Notes: a model not told the origin generated them from the letters alone. 39,628 nucleotides of DNA from Synechocystis salina LEGE 00031 (GCF_015207985.1 NZ_JADEVV010000039.1:1-39628); one strand, 5' to 3'; shown: positions 8,633 through 16,127, counted from the first letter of the stretch. A program made the numbers and translations.

Positions 8633-8835
8633 AGTAACAACAAAAAAATAGGTTGAGGAAATTAAAGTTCCTAAATTTGTTCTCTGAACTCTTGCAACAC
8701 TGGAGAAGACAAACCTTAGCTTTGTCTGATTGTTGACAAAATCAAAGTCATCAGAATGTTACGGCGAATGGACTCACCCAGCTCAATGGAAAATATTAGA
8801 AAATGGGCAACCCGTTTCAAACATTATCCTAGTTG

Positions 8836-9171
8836 CTAAAGCAGAGCTTCAAATTCTTGGCGGAGCACTTGGGTATTGGCAACCCGGGCCACCAGCAGAG
8901 TCGCCTCAGTAAAACTAGCCATTTCCCGTCGCCAGGTTTGGATATGGGGTTCATGGTGTAGCCAAAAGTTAACCATGGTTTTAACCACTGCGTCCCAGTC
9001 CCAATCGGGCTTTTCGGGAATTAATTCCGTGGCTTGGATCAGGCCGTCCAAAGTGCATTCGGGACTGCCTAGGTAGGCCATACTGCGACGGGGATTATTT
9101 TCCACCTCTTGTTGATAGTTAAAAAAGGTGAAAACCGGCGTTACCCCCAAAATGTCAAAGGTATAATGCAT
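8836..9171 (-). CDS. Small conserved-looking hypothetical protein
   Basis: This encodes 111 residues from ATG 9171 (MHYTFDILGVTPVFTFF), which I prefer to the GTG/TTG-type extension to 9210. GAGG lies upstream but 13 bases away. The protein has an N-terminal strand-rich part with FNYQQE and a helical C-terminal half rich in Trp, Leu and Glu (WDWDAVVKTMVNFWLHHEP). It has no membrane segment, signal or recognised motif. The pattern 'TPVFTFFNYQQEVENNPRRSM' suggests a cyanobacterial family of unknown function, but I cannot name it. It lies 200 bases before the CocE-like gene in the same direction; cotranscription is possible. Confidence 0.65.
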   Translation of the reverse strand: MHYTFDILGVTPVFTFFNYQQEVENNPRRSMAYLGSPECTLDGLIQATELIPEKPDWDWDAVVKTMVNFWLHHEPHIQTWRREMASFTEATLLVARVANTQVLRQEFEALL

Positions 9172-9770
9172 AACAAAAATTTCGCCTCGCGGCAACAACA
9201 ACAATGCCAAAGTTCCCCAAAGAGATGGGTCTTGGCCAAAATAAGAACTTTTCCCAAAGGGATTGGCAGATCTAGACTGCCCAAGTCCAATTTTGTTGCC
9301 CTCAATGGTAGCGCGAAAATTTTTTACTGGTGTGACAGGACAGGACTGTGTACCTAATTTATAAGCAATTTATAAACATGGGACAAGGCGATCGCCATGG
9401 TGACTGCGTAAACAATTACTATCAGTTTTTTATTAGTCTAGTCAGGAAACTTTCAACTGAATCTCTAGAAGTCTTTGACGGCAAACTTTTTCGGATGTGT
9501 ATTCAATCAAAAGTCTTGCCCTTATATTTGCCGTTGGAAGAATCTTGAAATTTTCGCCTGGTGAGTATTTTATCGAGTAAAGCTAAACGATTGGCTCCCA
9601 GACTTAGTAAAGATCGATATTTCCACTTCTGCTCTCTTTTTTAATGATATTTATTCTGAAAATCACTCAACCTTAAGAACTTTTAGCATTTATTTTTTTG
9701 TTCCCACTACATGAACTAATAATTGAAAATTTCAATTTTTTAGACATCACTATCCCCATTGCTTTTTCTT
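9172..9770. other. 600-base AT-rich gap with no convincing gene
   Basis: No gene is supported here. A rightward open frame of 66 codons (9348-9548) exists but lacks a ribosome binding site and any family resemblance. A perfect direct repeat AATTTATAA is at 9356-9364 and 9367-9375 (11-base period). The segment nearest 9171 should carry the promoter of the small leftward gene. The end near 9721-9745 holds a terminator-like palindrome just past galE. The rest may be remnant or regulatory DNA. Confidence 0.5.
9721..9745. terminator. Terminator-like palindrome downstream of galE
   Basis: AATTGAAA (9721-9728) and TTTCAATT (9730-9737) form a perfect palindrome, which folds as a roughly 6-bp hairpin. 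A T run follows on the + strand and an A run precedes it on the - strand. It lies 30 bases past the leftward galE stop. The stem is all AT-rich except two pairs, so termination would be weak. Confidence 0.4.
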
Positions 9771-10766
9771 TTAATCTCCATGACGCTTTTGATGCCACCG
9801 CCAGGCGTGGTCGATAATGGTGTGTAAATCGGGGTATTGGGGATTCCAGCCCAGGACATGTTTAGCCTTTGCACTACTTCCCACTAGGATGGGGGCATCA
9901 CCGGGGCGGCGGGGACATAGTTGATAGGGAATATCTAGTCCGGTGACCGTTTTAGCAACTTCGATCACTTGCCGTACGGAAAAGCCATTACCGTTACCGA
10001 GGTTAAAGATATTGCTTTCCCCTCCTTCTAGTAAATATTGCAAGCCTAATGCATGGGCGATCGCCAAGTCACAGACATGGATGTAGTCTCTGAGGGCAGT
10101 GCCGTCGGGGGTGTCGTAATCGGTACCGAAAATGGCCAGTTGGGGACGTTTTTTCAAGGCAGTTAAGAGGGCTAGGGGGATAAGGTGGGTTTCGGGGTTA
10201 TGGTCTTCCCCCAAACGTCCCTGGGGGTCCGCCCCGGAAGCATTGAAATAACGGAAGATGACTGATTTTAAGCCGTAGGCTTGGTCAAAGTCGGCCAAGA
10301 TCTGTTCCACCATGCGTTTACTGGCGGCATAGGGACTAAGGGGATCGATGGGATGGCTTTCTGTCATCGGAATTTCCTTCGGCATGCCATAGACCGCACA
10401 GGTGGAGGAAAAGACAAATTTTTTAATATCCGCCGCTAGCATGGCTTCCAAGAGGGTGAGGGTACCCACTACATTGTTTTGGTAGTAAATGTCAGGCTTT
10501 TGCACCGATTCCCCCACGGCGATGAAGGCAGCAAAGTGCATGACAGCGGCAATGTCCCTCGTAGCAAAAAGTTGGTCTAGTTTTTGCCGATCGCCAGTGT
10601 GACCAACCACCAATTCCACTCCGAGGGATTGCACTAGCTCCCTGTGACCGTAGCTGAGGTTATCGTAGATAAGAACGTCAAAGCCTGCCTGTTGTAAGGC
10701 CAGCACCCCATGGGAGCCAATGTAACCTGCCCCTCCAGTGACCAAAATTGTTTGTTGCGTGGCCAT
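9771..10766 (-). CDS. galE: UDP-glucose 4-epimerase GalE
   Basis: GalE interconverts UDP-glucose and UDP-galactose in the cytoplasm, feeding galactolipid, exopolysaccharide and lipopolysaccharide synthesis. The 331-residue protein is a short-chain dehydrogenase of the extended type. The NAD-binding motif GGAGYIGSHG is at 11-20. The catalytic SSTCAVYG segment is at about 120-127 and the YAASK motif has Tyr146 and Lys150. PRRPGDAP is the C-terminal sugar-nucleotide segment. Start is ATG 10766 (MATQQTILVTGG). It is divergent from the membrane protein gene at 10830, with 63 bases shared for both promoters. Confidence 0.95.
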   Translation of the reverse strand: MATQQTILVTGGAGYIGSHGVLALQQAGFDVLIYDNLSYGHRELVQSLGVELVVGHTGDRQKLDQLFATRDIAAVMHFAAFIAVGESVQKPDIYYQNNVVGTLTLLEAMLAADIKKFVFSSTCAVYGMPKEIPMTESHPIDPLSPYAASKRMVEQILADFDQAYGLKSVIFRYFNASGADPQGRLGEDHNPETHLIPLALLTALKKRPQLAIFGTDYDTPDGTALRDYIHVCDLAIAHALGLQYLLEGGESNIFNLGNGNGFSVRQVIEVAKTVTGLDIPYQLCPRRPGDAPILVGSSAKAKHVLGWNPQYPDLHTIIDHAWRWHQKRHGD

Positions 10767-10829
10767 TGTCGACTATTAACCCTAGCTGTTGCCTCGCCTA
10801 GAGCATACCATTCTTGACCTTAGCTTTTT

Positions 10830-11441
10830 ATGTCATCTGCTTTTTCCCAACCATCTGCGTCCACCTCCTCTGTTAATGCCCTAAGCGGCGATCGCCAGGA
10901 AATATTTCCCCTTTCGCCCCTGATTAAAATTACCCTGGTCAATCTCTACCTGGCCCTGACGGTCCCGCTGCCCATTTTGGCCCAGCTCACCCAAGGTAAT
11001 ACTGTCCTTACCCTGCTGTTAACCGTTGGGCTAATGGTGGGGCTAATCGCTCTGGTGGCGGCCTTAGCCGAGGAAGTGGTACTCAATCAGCAGGAAATTG
11101 CGGTGCGTTATCCCCGCTGGGTACCCAAATTTTTCCGATCGGGTTGGCAATTATCTTGGTCCGATGTCACTGCGTTGAAATGTCGCACCACAGGCCAGGG
11201 AGGCTTAGTTTACTATTTCCTCACCCCAGCCCAGGATAAGGCCTATCTTTTGCCCATGCGGGTGGCGGGCTTTAATCGGTTGACCCAACTGGTGAGCGAC
11301 CATACGGGCATTAATACCCAAGATGTGCGCCCCCTCTCCCAACCATGGATGTACTTATTGCTACTACTCTTTACTCTAATGCTCTGGGGCAGTGAGTTGG
11401 CGATCGCCTTGTTGCTGTGGAGTAGCCCTCCCCTGGCATAA
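10830..11441 (+). CDS. Integral membrane protein of unknown function
   Basis: This encodes 203 residues with about three membrane segments: residues 31-51 (LIKITLVNLYLALTVPLPIL), 58-80 and 173-196. Between the second and third lies a strand-rich soluble stretch of about 85 residues (EEVVLNQQEIAVRYPRW ... LSWSDVTALKCRTTGQGGLV). The alternating pattern 'I...RYP....F.....LSW.DV..L' resembles bacterial PH-like domains (YdbS/DUF304 style) found between membrane helices. This is pattern inference. Start is ATG at 10830 with a Ser/Thr-rich N-terminus. It is divergent from galE. The function is unknown. Confidence 0.75.
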   Translation: MSSAFSQPSASTSSVNALSGDRQEIFPLSPLIKITLVNLYLALTVPLPILAQLTQGNTVLTLLLTVGLMVGLIALVAALAEEVVLNQQEIAVRYPRWVPKFFRSGWQLSWSDVTALKCRTTGQGGLVYYFLTPAQDKAYLLPMRVAGFNRLTQLVSDHTGINTQDVRPLSQPWMYLLLLLFTLMLWGSELAIALLLWSSPPLA

Positions 11442-11451
11442 TTTCAGCAAT

Positions 11452-11509
11452 TTTGGTTAAAATATAAACAAATGTAAAGGATATTCTCAGAAAACTTTAT
11501 TTAACCAAA
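11452..11509. promoter_or_regulatory. 10-bp inverted repeat enclosing an HLR1-like site before the DUF2605 gene
   Basis: TTTGGTTAAA (11452-11461) and TTTAACCAAA (11500-11509) are perfect inverse complements separated by 38 bases. Between them, at 11461-11478, the - strand reads TTTACATT-TG-TTTATATT, one base away from the HLR1 consensus (G/T)TTACA(T/A)(T/A)-N2-(G/T)TTACA(T/A)(T/A) bound by the response regulator RpaB. The start codon of the DUF2605 gene is 15 bases after the repeat. In RNA the arms could pair as a long hairpin; in DNA they could be two operator halves. Confidence 0.45.
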
Positions 11510-11524
11510 GCCCATTTCATCACT

Positions 11525-11845
11525 ATGATCAATCCCCAACCGGACGAAAAGGAACTACTCAAAACCATCTTAGAGCCCCTATTGGAGGATTTTGAGCACT
11601 GGTTTAGCCGCTCCTGCCAGCTATTAGAAAGCCAGCGTTTGGCTTTTTTCACCCCAGAACAACAGCAAGACTTGCTTGACCGGGTAAGACGGGCGCGGGA
11701 TGAAGTGAGGTGTACTAAATTAATGTTCCAAGCCACCGGGGAGCAGGTGGGAGTTGAGTTTAGTGTCCTGGTCCCCTGGCATAATTTGGTGACAGAGTGT
11801 TGGCAGGTAGCCCAGCGCCATCGCCAGATGCAGGCCGCCTGCTAG
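11525..11845 (+). CDS. DUF2605 family protein
   Basis: This encodes a 106-residue soluble protein that I recognise as the cyanobacterial DUF2605 type from its opening [21 protein letters not shown], the following [19 protein letters not shown] and the helical [21 protein letters not shown]. It appears wholly helical in its first half. The function is not established. Start is ATG 11525. It faces nblA2 and nblA1 (convergent) and its upstream region carries a near copy of the HLR1 element found at nblA1, so a shared stress or light response is plausible. That link is inference. Confidence 0.82.
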   Translation: MINPQPDEKELLKTILEPLLEDFEHWFSRSCQLLESQRLAFFTPEQQQDLLDRVRRARDEVRCTKLMFQATGEQVGVEFSVLVPWHNLVTECWQVAQRHRQMQAAC

Positions 11846-11896
11846 GAAAGCAAAAAAGCGAAAGTCAATGTAGTGACAATGTTTAACAACATACGG

Positions 11897-11957
11897 TCAA
11901 CGGTGAGGAGTGGGGGTTGTTGATTTTCGATAATTGTTGACAGTCACCGTCGATTTT
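11897..11957 (+). terminator. Long-loop hairpin followed by TTTT after the DUF2605 gene
   Basis: TCAACGGTGA (11897-11906) pairs with TCACCGTCGA (11944-11953) at nine of ten positions, with a 37-base loop, and is followed by TTTT. It lies about 50 bases after the DUF2605 stop. A competing pairing of GAGGAGT (11905-11911) with ACTCCTC (11961-11967) is also possible. It could be a weak terminator or part of a structured RNA between the convergent genes. A smaller ATGTT-AACAT hairpin lies just before it (11879-11892). Confidence 0.35.
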
Positions 11958-12056
11958 GAAACTCCTCTGTGGCTGGTCAAGCAAGGTGGTCAGATTGTTT
12001 GATTTCATCGAAGGTTTCCGTTGCGGCCCTACTTGATGCCTAAAACCAGAGTCAGG

Positions 12057-12239
12057 CTAGGGGAGGAGGGAGTTTTTCATCAAATCCCGGATCAGGTTAT
12101 CCCGCACCATGATTTGTTGCATGGTTTCCAGTAAATAGTTAACGGTCTGCTCCCGGTCTAGTTCTTGATATTCCTGTTGCAAACACTGCAGTTGAAATTT
12201 CTGCTCTAAGGATAGGTTAAAGGCTTCGTTGTTGATCAT
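12057..12239 (-). CDS. nblA2: Phycobilisome degradation protein NblA (second copy)
   Basis: NblA is a small adaptor that directs phycobilisomes to Clp proteolysis during nutrient starvation, causing bleaching. This copy has 60 residues and keeps the family pattern: FNLSLEQKFQLQCLQQEYQ in the first helix, then the second helix REQTVNYLLETMQQIMVRDN ending in LIRDLMKN. The start ATG 12239 overlaps a HIP1 palindrome. It follows nblA1 by 86 bases in the same direction, the tandem arrangement known in Synechocystis, where the two act as a heterodimer. A weak CAAGC/GCTTG hairpin lies in the gap and may tune readthrough from nblA1. Confidence 0.95.
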   Translation of the reverse strand: MINNEAFNLSLEQKFQLQCLQQEYQELDREQTVNYLLETMQQIMVRDNLIRDLMKNSLLP

Positions 12240-12325
12240 GGCGATCGCACTCCTGAAAGAATGGGGCGGTCAAAAATTGTGAATAATGGCTAAGAAAGCA
12301 AGCTAAATTTTGTGCTTGGCTGTGC

Positions 12326-12514
12326 TTAACCGAGGGGCTCCAGTGGAGCTTGGCGCATTAAGTCCCGGATGACGTTGGATTTGATCATCAACAGTCGGGA
12401 AGCCTGCACCAAAAGTTCCAGGGCTTGCTCCTGGCTGATGTCGGCGGCGGCGTCCTGCATACGGCGGAACTCAAACATCTGCTCAATGGTGAGGTCGAAG
12501 GATTCAGGTTTCAT
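12326..12514 (-). CDS. nblA1: Phycobilisome degradation protein NblA (first copy)
   Basis: This encodes 62 residues with the NblA pattern MKPESFDLTIEQMFEFRRMQ, an acidic linker and ISQEQALELLVQASRLLMIK, then NVIRDLMRQAP. NblA proteins form two-helix dimers that bind phycobiliproteins and the ClpC chaperone. ATG 12514 is preceded by GGAGG. The promoter contains an exact HLR1-type direct repeat overlapping the -10 hexamer TACAAT, which predicts repression by RpaB in unstressed cells and release under starvation or high light. It is the first gene of the nblA1-nblA2 unit. Confidence 0.96.
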   Translation of the reverse strand: MKPESFDLTIEQMFEFRRMQDAAADISQEQALELLVQASRLLMIKSNVIRDLMRQAPLEPLG

Positions 12515-13084
12515 AGCTGTTGCCCTCCAAGGCGGTTACCTTTCTATTGTAAACAAATGTAACAAAAAGTTGACCTGATTAACAGTATCTGCCTATACAA
12601 GCTTGCCCAAAACGGCGGGCCAACCTAGCAACCCCGAGGAAAAAATGGGGTTTGAAGTCGCTGATTGGTCAAAATTGGGGGCACCCTGCATATGTGGTCT
12701 GTTTTAGCAAGGGCTTTTGAAAAAAAATGCTCAATCTGAACATCTCCCTTGGCGATCGCCGATTATGACGGTGATGATGCGGGAAAGCCTTACTCTGACT
12801 GACAAAAATTTTTCACCGACATTTAGGCACTAATTTTTTCTGTTAATCGATCACATTAATTTCTTTAATCATTCCCTGTCTTTAATTTCGTTTTTAGCTC
12901 GTTGAATGGGGAATTTGACTGACTGCTTTTGAGTTCGAGGTATCGACCCAGACCCATTAACAATATTTTGATAATTTATTTTCTTTCAATGCGGCGACTC
13001 CTATGGTTACATCCAAGAAAAAATGGTGGAGCGAAGTTCTATAGGGTCGGAGTTGATGAAAATAATGCAGAGAAAAGGGTCAAT
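12515..13084. other. 570-base intergenic region upstream of nblA1
   Basis: This holds the nblA1 promoter (leftward) at its left end. A short hairpin AACCCC (12630-12635) / GGGGTT (12647-12652) lies about 115 bases further upstream, and there is a HIP1 palindrome near 12750. I see no credible gene; rightward open frames near 12929-13235 overlap the real gene on the other strand. An unannotated small RNA could be hidden here but no recognisable family signature is visible. Confidence 0.5.
12546..12563 (-). promoter_or_regulatory. HLR1 (RpaB-type) direct repeat over the nblA1 promoter
   Basis: The - strand reads GTTACATT-TG-TTTACAAT, two perfect matches to (G/T)TTACA(T/A)(T/A) with the required 2-base spacer. 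The second half contains TACAAT, a good -10 hexamer, 32-37 bases before the nblA1 ATG. RpaB binding to HLR1 at nblA is established knowledge for Synechococcus elongatus. A site lying on the -10 is the arrangement linked with repression. Confidence 0.75.
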
Positions 13085-13348
13085 TCAGGTTTCCCGTTCC
13101 AATCTTTCCATCATGTCTTTGGCTTCCTTGAGACCACAACCAGTGAGGGAGCGGCAGATTTTGATCGCCTCAATTTTCTTGCCTTGCCTTAACAGTGCCG
13201 TAATTTCTTTCTTCTCACCGTCCGACAGTTGCTGAATAGTGTCTCTTGAATTAGTAAAATCTTTGCTAATTGTGGGTGAACCTCCCTGGAAAAAAATTGT
13301 TAATAGAAAAATTATTACTAGCACTACCAATATCAAAACTACAGTCAT
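13085..13348 (-). CDS. Membrane-anchored protein with ribosomal L7/L12-like C-terminal domain
   Basis: The protein has 87 residues from ATG 13348 (MTVVLILVVLV); ATG 13354 would add two. The downstream start is preferred because AGAGG is seven bases before it and only one base before the other. Residues 1-20 form one hydrophobic span, followed by a polar linker. The C-terminal 45 residues (LRQGKKIEAIKICRSLTGCG, LKEAKDMMERLE) match the bL12 C-terminal domain pattern 'K..VIK.VR..TGLGLKEAKD.V'. In L12 that surface binds translation factors. Here the domain is tethered to a membrane and is not a ribosomal protein gene. The role is unknown; it sits alone between nblA1 and the carboxypeptidase gene, both leftward. 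Confidence 0.8.
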   Translation of the reverse strand: MTVVLILVVLVIIFLLTIFFQGGSPTISKDFTNSRDTIQQLSDGEKKEITALLRQGKKIEAIKICRSLTGCGLKEAKDMMERLERET

Positions 13349-13410
13349 GTCCATACCTCTTTTTCTGATTTATTAAGTTACTTGCAAAAGATTTTGCCAT
13401 TGCCCACCCC

Positions 13411-15087
13411 CTAGGATAAAACTAACTCTGTTTGCACCGTGCCAGCCCTTTCAGCTTGGGCAGTGATGGTCAACTTTTCTCCAGACTGACCCTTAATTAG
13501 CCAAGTTAAGTGACAGCGATAATCAATTCCATTGGCTAAGGAAGATTTCGTTTTATTGGAACGTCCTTCCAGATGAGGTAATTCCTGGTGAACTTTGCCG
13601 GTGATTAGGGTCATGCTATCCGGCTTTTGTAAGCAAACTTGAATGGGGCGCACCGCTTTTCGTTCCAGCGCTTTTTGACTAGTGTAGGTGGGTAAAAAAC
13701 CTTGGTTTTCCCATTGCACTGTGATTTGGTAAATATTTTCTCCCTGGGCGGTGATTTCGGTTTTAGCCACTGCTAAGCAGGGGGACATCAGGGCATGGGT
13801 GAGGGCAAAGCGAAACTGTTGCTCGCAAAGTTCGGGCAAAAACTGGGCCGGGGCATTTTGCCACATGGTTTTAAAACTCCAACCGCCAATTTGCACCTTA
13901 CCCAGTTGGGGATGGTCAAAGGGTTGCCAATGGACAAAACCCTCGCCGTTCAAGGCTTGGTCATTCCATCGCATTAGCTTGTAATCATCCTCCGGGGGAT
14001 GCCAACGGAACCATTCGATTAAATCTTCTTTTTCAATGCCCGCCGCAGTTGGAGCATCCCAAAGTTCCACTGTAAAGCCAAACCAACCGTAGTGATCATA
14101 GGCATAATCATCCATCACCCCATAGATGACTTCCTTGGGATGGTAGCGAAAATCGTGGTAGGCGGAAATGCAGTTATAGCCGGTTAATTCTTTGCCTTTT
14201 TCCCCCAGAATTTTGTACACATTTAAATCCTCTACGGGTAAATTTTCATCTGCTTGGGAGGCGTAGGGACGCAGAATCACGGCGGAATAGGTGTGGTAGC
14301 TAATGAAACCGTTAATATTGCGATGCTGTTGCCAAAATTCCGCCTCTGCCCTAGTTTCCGGCTCAGAAAAAGGAAAATCTCCGGCCCCCTGCTGTTGTCC
14401 CTCCGGGGCCCATTGGTGGGGATAGTTGCGGTTAAAGTCCAATCCTTCCTGGCTGGGGGCGAGGTCAAACTCGTAGCCGTCATAGTTGCGAATCAGACCC
14501 TCTGGCAACAAAGTGTAATATTCACCGCCAAATTCCTCTGGCGATCGCCCGATCATGACTCTGGGGTCTTGGTCAGAAATTTTCCAGGCCCCACAGGGAT
14601 CAGGAAGGCGCATTTGTAAAATTAAACCGTCACCGTTGACATCCTCGGGGTATAAACCATCCCGTTCTTCGGGGTAGGGGTAGGGTCGCACACTGGAACG
14701 TAACAGGTAGGGGGTAGTTAAATATTTCTCCGCCCCATCCATGGCTAACCGGGGCAGGATGTAAACGGTGTAATTGTCGAGCAAGTGGGTAATTTGGGCA
14801 TCTTCCCCATACTTGGTCATCAGTTGATGCAGGCAATACAAAGCCACCGCTGACCCCGTTACTTCTCCGGCGTGGGTGTTGGCATCGATCCAGTAACCGG
14901 GTTTATGACGATAGTCCCCTGTGGCCTGATTAGTGGCGATCGCCACCCAAATGTTTCTACCAGCATAGCTTTGGCCAATGGTTTGCACCGTTAGCAAGGA
15001 ACCGTAACTAGTTTGAAGTTGTTGCAAAAACTGGTCTATTTCTTTGTAGGTGAAATAGTGGCTGAAATCGAAAGGGGGAACGGTCAT
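13411..15087 (-). CDS. M14-family zinc carboxypeptidase
   Basis: This encodes a metallocarboxypeptidase, about 558 residues from ATG 15087. The zinc site is readable: HAGE supplies His72 and Glu75, and SYHTYS supplies His265. FTVELWDAP holds the catalytic Glu341, and DFNRNYP holds the substrate-binding Arg220. An insertion at about 149-160 has the calcium-loop pattern DVNGDGLIL, as in EF-hand or dockerin loops. After the catalytic domain (to about residue 400) comes a C-terminal beta-rich region (VAKTEITAQGENIYQITVQW), probably a sandwich domain. No signal peptide is seen, so cytoplasmic location or another export route is possible. It is divergent from glsA, 94 bases apart. The natural substrate is unknown. 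Confidence 0.9.
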   Translation of the reverse strand: MTVPPFDFSHYFTYKEIDQFLQQLQTSYGSLLTVQTIGQSYAGRNIWVAIATNQATGDYRHKPGYWIDANTHAGEVTGSAVALYCLHQLMTKYGEDAQITHLLDNYTVYILPRLAMDGAEKYLTTPYLLRSSVRPYPYPEERDGLYPEDVNGDGLILQMRLPDPCGAWKISDQDPRVMIGRSPEEFGGEYYTLLPEGLIRNYDGYEFDLAPSQEGLDFNRNYPHQWAPEGQQQGAGDFPFSEPETRAEAEFWQQHRNINGFISYHTYSAVILRPYASQADENLPVEDLNVYKILGEKGKELTGYNCISAYHDFRYHPKEVIYGVMDDYAYDHYGWFGFTVELWDAPTAAGIEKEDLIEWFRWHPPEDDYKLMRWNDQALNGEGFVHWQPFDHPQLGKVQIGGWSFKTMWQNAPAQFLPELCEQQFRFALTHALMSPCLAVAKTEITAQGENIYQITVQWENQGFLPTYTSQKALERKAVRPIQVCLQKPDSMTLITGKVHQELPHLEGRSNKTKSSLANGIDYRCHLTWLIKGQSGEKLTITAQAERAGTVQTELVLS

Positions 15088-15181
15088 GGGGGACGCAACG
15101 GATCGCAAAGGGTGAATAACGATGGGGATTGGCCTAAACTCGGATCCCAAAGTCGTACACCATCAATCTATACCCAATACC

Positions 15182-16093
15182 ATGGCGATCGCCAATTACA
15201 GAGCCATTAGACCGCATCAGTGGCAAGAATGGGTGGAAACGGCCCAGCACCGAGCCCTCAGCGGCAAATTACCCCAATACATTCCCCAGTTAGGCTTGGT
15301 TAATCCAGGCAATTTTGCCCTAGACATTGGCGACCAAAACGGGATTATTTACGAAACAGGGGATACCGACCTAACGTTTAGTTTGATGAGTGTGGTTAAA
15401 CCCTTTATCTGGCTTTATATACTCCATCACCGGGGTTGGCAGTGGGCCCAGCAAAAAGTTGGCGATCGCCCTTCGGATTTACCGTTTAATTCCGTGGAGC
15501 AATTGGAGCAGGATGGCGGTTATCCCCGCAATACCATGGTCAACAGTGGCGCCATTTGTTTAGCAGGTCATATCCCTGGGGCCACAACAGATCAACGGTG
15601 CAGAAATTTTCTCACCTGGTTAAATCACACCGCCCAATGTCAACTTTGGCTTGATCCAGAACTATTAGCCTCCGTCCATGCCCTACCCAATCCCCGCAAT
15701 CTGGCGATCGCCCATTTGTTGGCAGAAAAAGGCTATGTAGAAGATGGGGCCCTAGCTCTGGAAACCTATAACCAACTTTGTTGTTTGAGTGGTTGCCTCA
15801 AGGATTTATTCAAGCTTGGCCTGGCATTACAGTGTCCCCAAGCGCCGCTACAACTGGAGAACACTGTCAGAGTCAAGGGAACCATGGCCAAAGCAGGGCT
15901 TTATGAAATGTCGGAAGCGTTTTTTCAGCGCACAGGATTTATTTGCAAGTCGGGAGTGAGTGGTTTGATTTTGGCCTGTTTGCCAGCCCAGTCACCGACC
16001 ATTTTTGCTTGCTATAGCCCCCCTTTGAATGAACAAGGAAACCCGGTGGCTCCCCTGGCCCTATTGGAGTTTTTGGCAGAGTTTAAGCAGTGA
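15182..16093 (+). CDS. glsA: Glutaminase A
   Basis: This enzyme hydrolyses glutamine to glutamate and ammonia. It is a serine beta-lactamase-like glutaminase of 303 residues if started at ATG 15182, close to the usual 305-310; an ATG at 15122 would add 20 poorly matching residues. Motifs in order: SVVK (Ser70 to Lys73) is the catalytic SxxK, YPRNTMVNSGAIC corresponds to the family 'PRNP.INAGAI', and SGVSGLIL is the late 'GVSGGI' motif. Asn and Tyr positions expected for substrate binding are present in ETYNQLC. It is divergent from the carboxypeptidase gene and followed by the BrnTA pair. Confidence 0.93.
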   Translation: MAIANYRAIRPHQWQEWVETAQHRALSGKLPQYIPQLGLVNPGNFALDIGDQNGIIYETGDTDLTFSLMSVVKPFIWLYILHHRGWQWAQQKVGDRPSDLPFNSVEQLEQDGGYPRNTMVNSGAICLAGHIPGATTDQRCRNFLTWLNHTAQCQLWLDPELLASVHALPNPRNLAIAHLLAEKGYVEDGALALETYNQLCCLSGCLKDLFKLGLALQCPQAPLQLENTVRVKGTMAKAGLYEMSEAFFQRTGFICKSGVSGLILACLPAQSPTIFACYSPPLNEQGNPVAPLALLEFLAEFKQ

Positions 16094-16127
16094 AGATTTT
16101 TCCAATTCCATGTGCGTAACGACAAAA

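Noticed and set aside
9348-9548. 66-codon rightward frame in the galE-side gap
   Set aside because: No ribosome site or family resemblance; kept only as a note within the gap entry.
11900-11920. ACTCCTCAC on the - strand, similar to the core of the small RNA Yfr1
   Set aside because: The flanking stem-loops, the rest of the conserved Yfr1 core and a U-rich terminator are missing, so it is probably coincidence.
12929-13235. Rightward frames over the L12-like gene
   Set aside because: They are antisense to a gene with clear domain structure and start signals.
14254-14836. Frames antisense or out of frame to the M14 carboxypeptidase
   Set aside because: Zinc ligands and family motifs in the leftward frame show which one is real.
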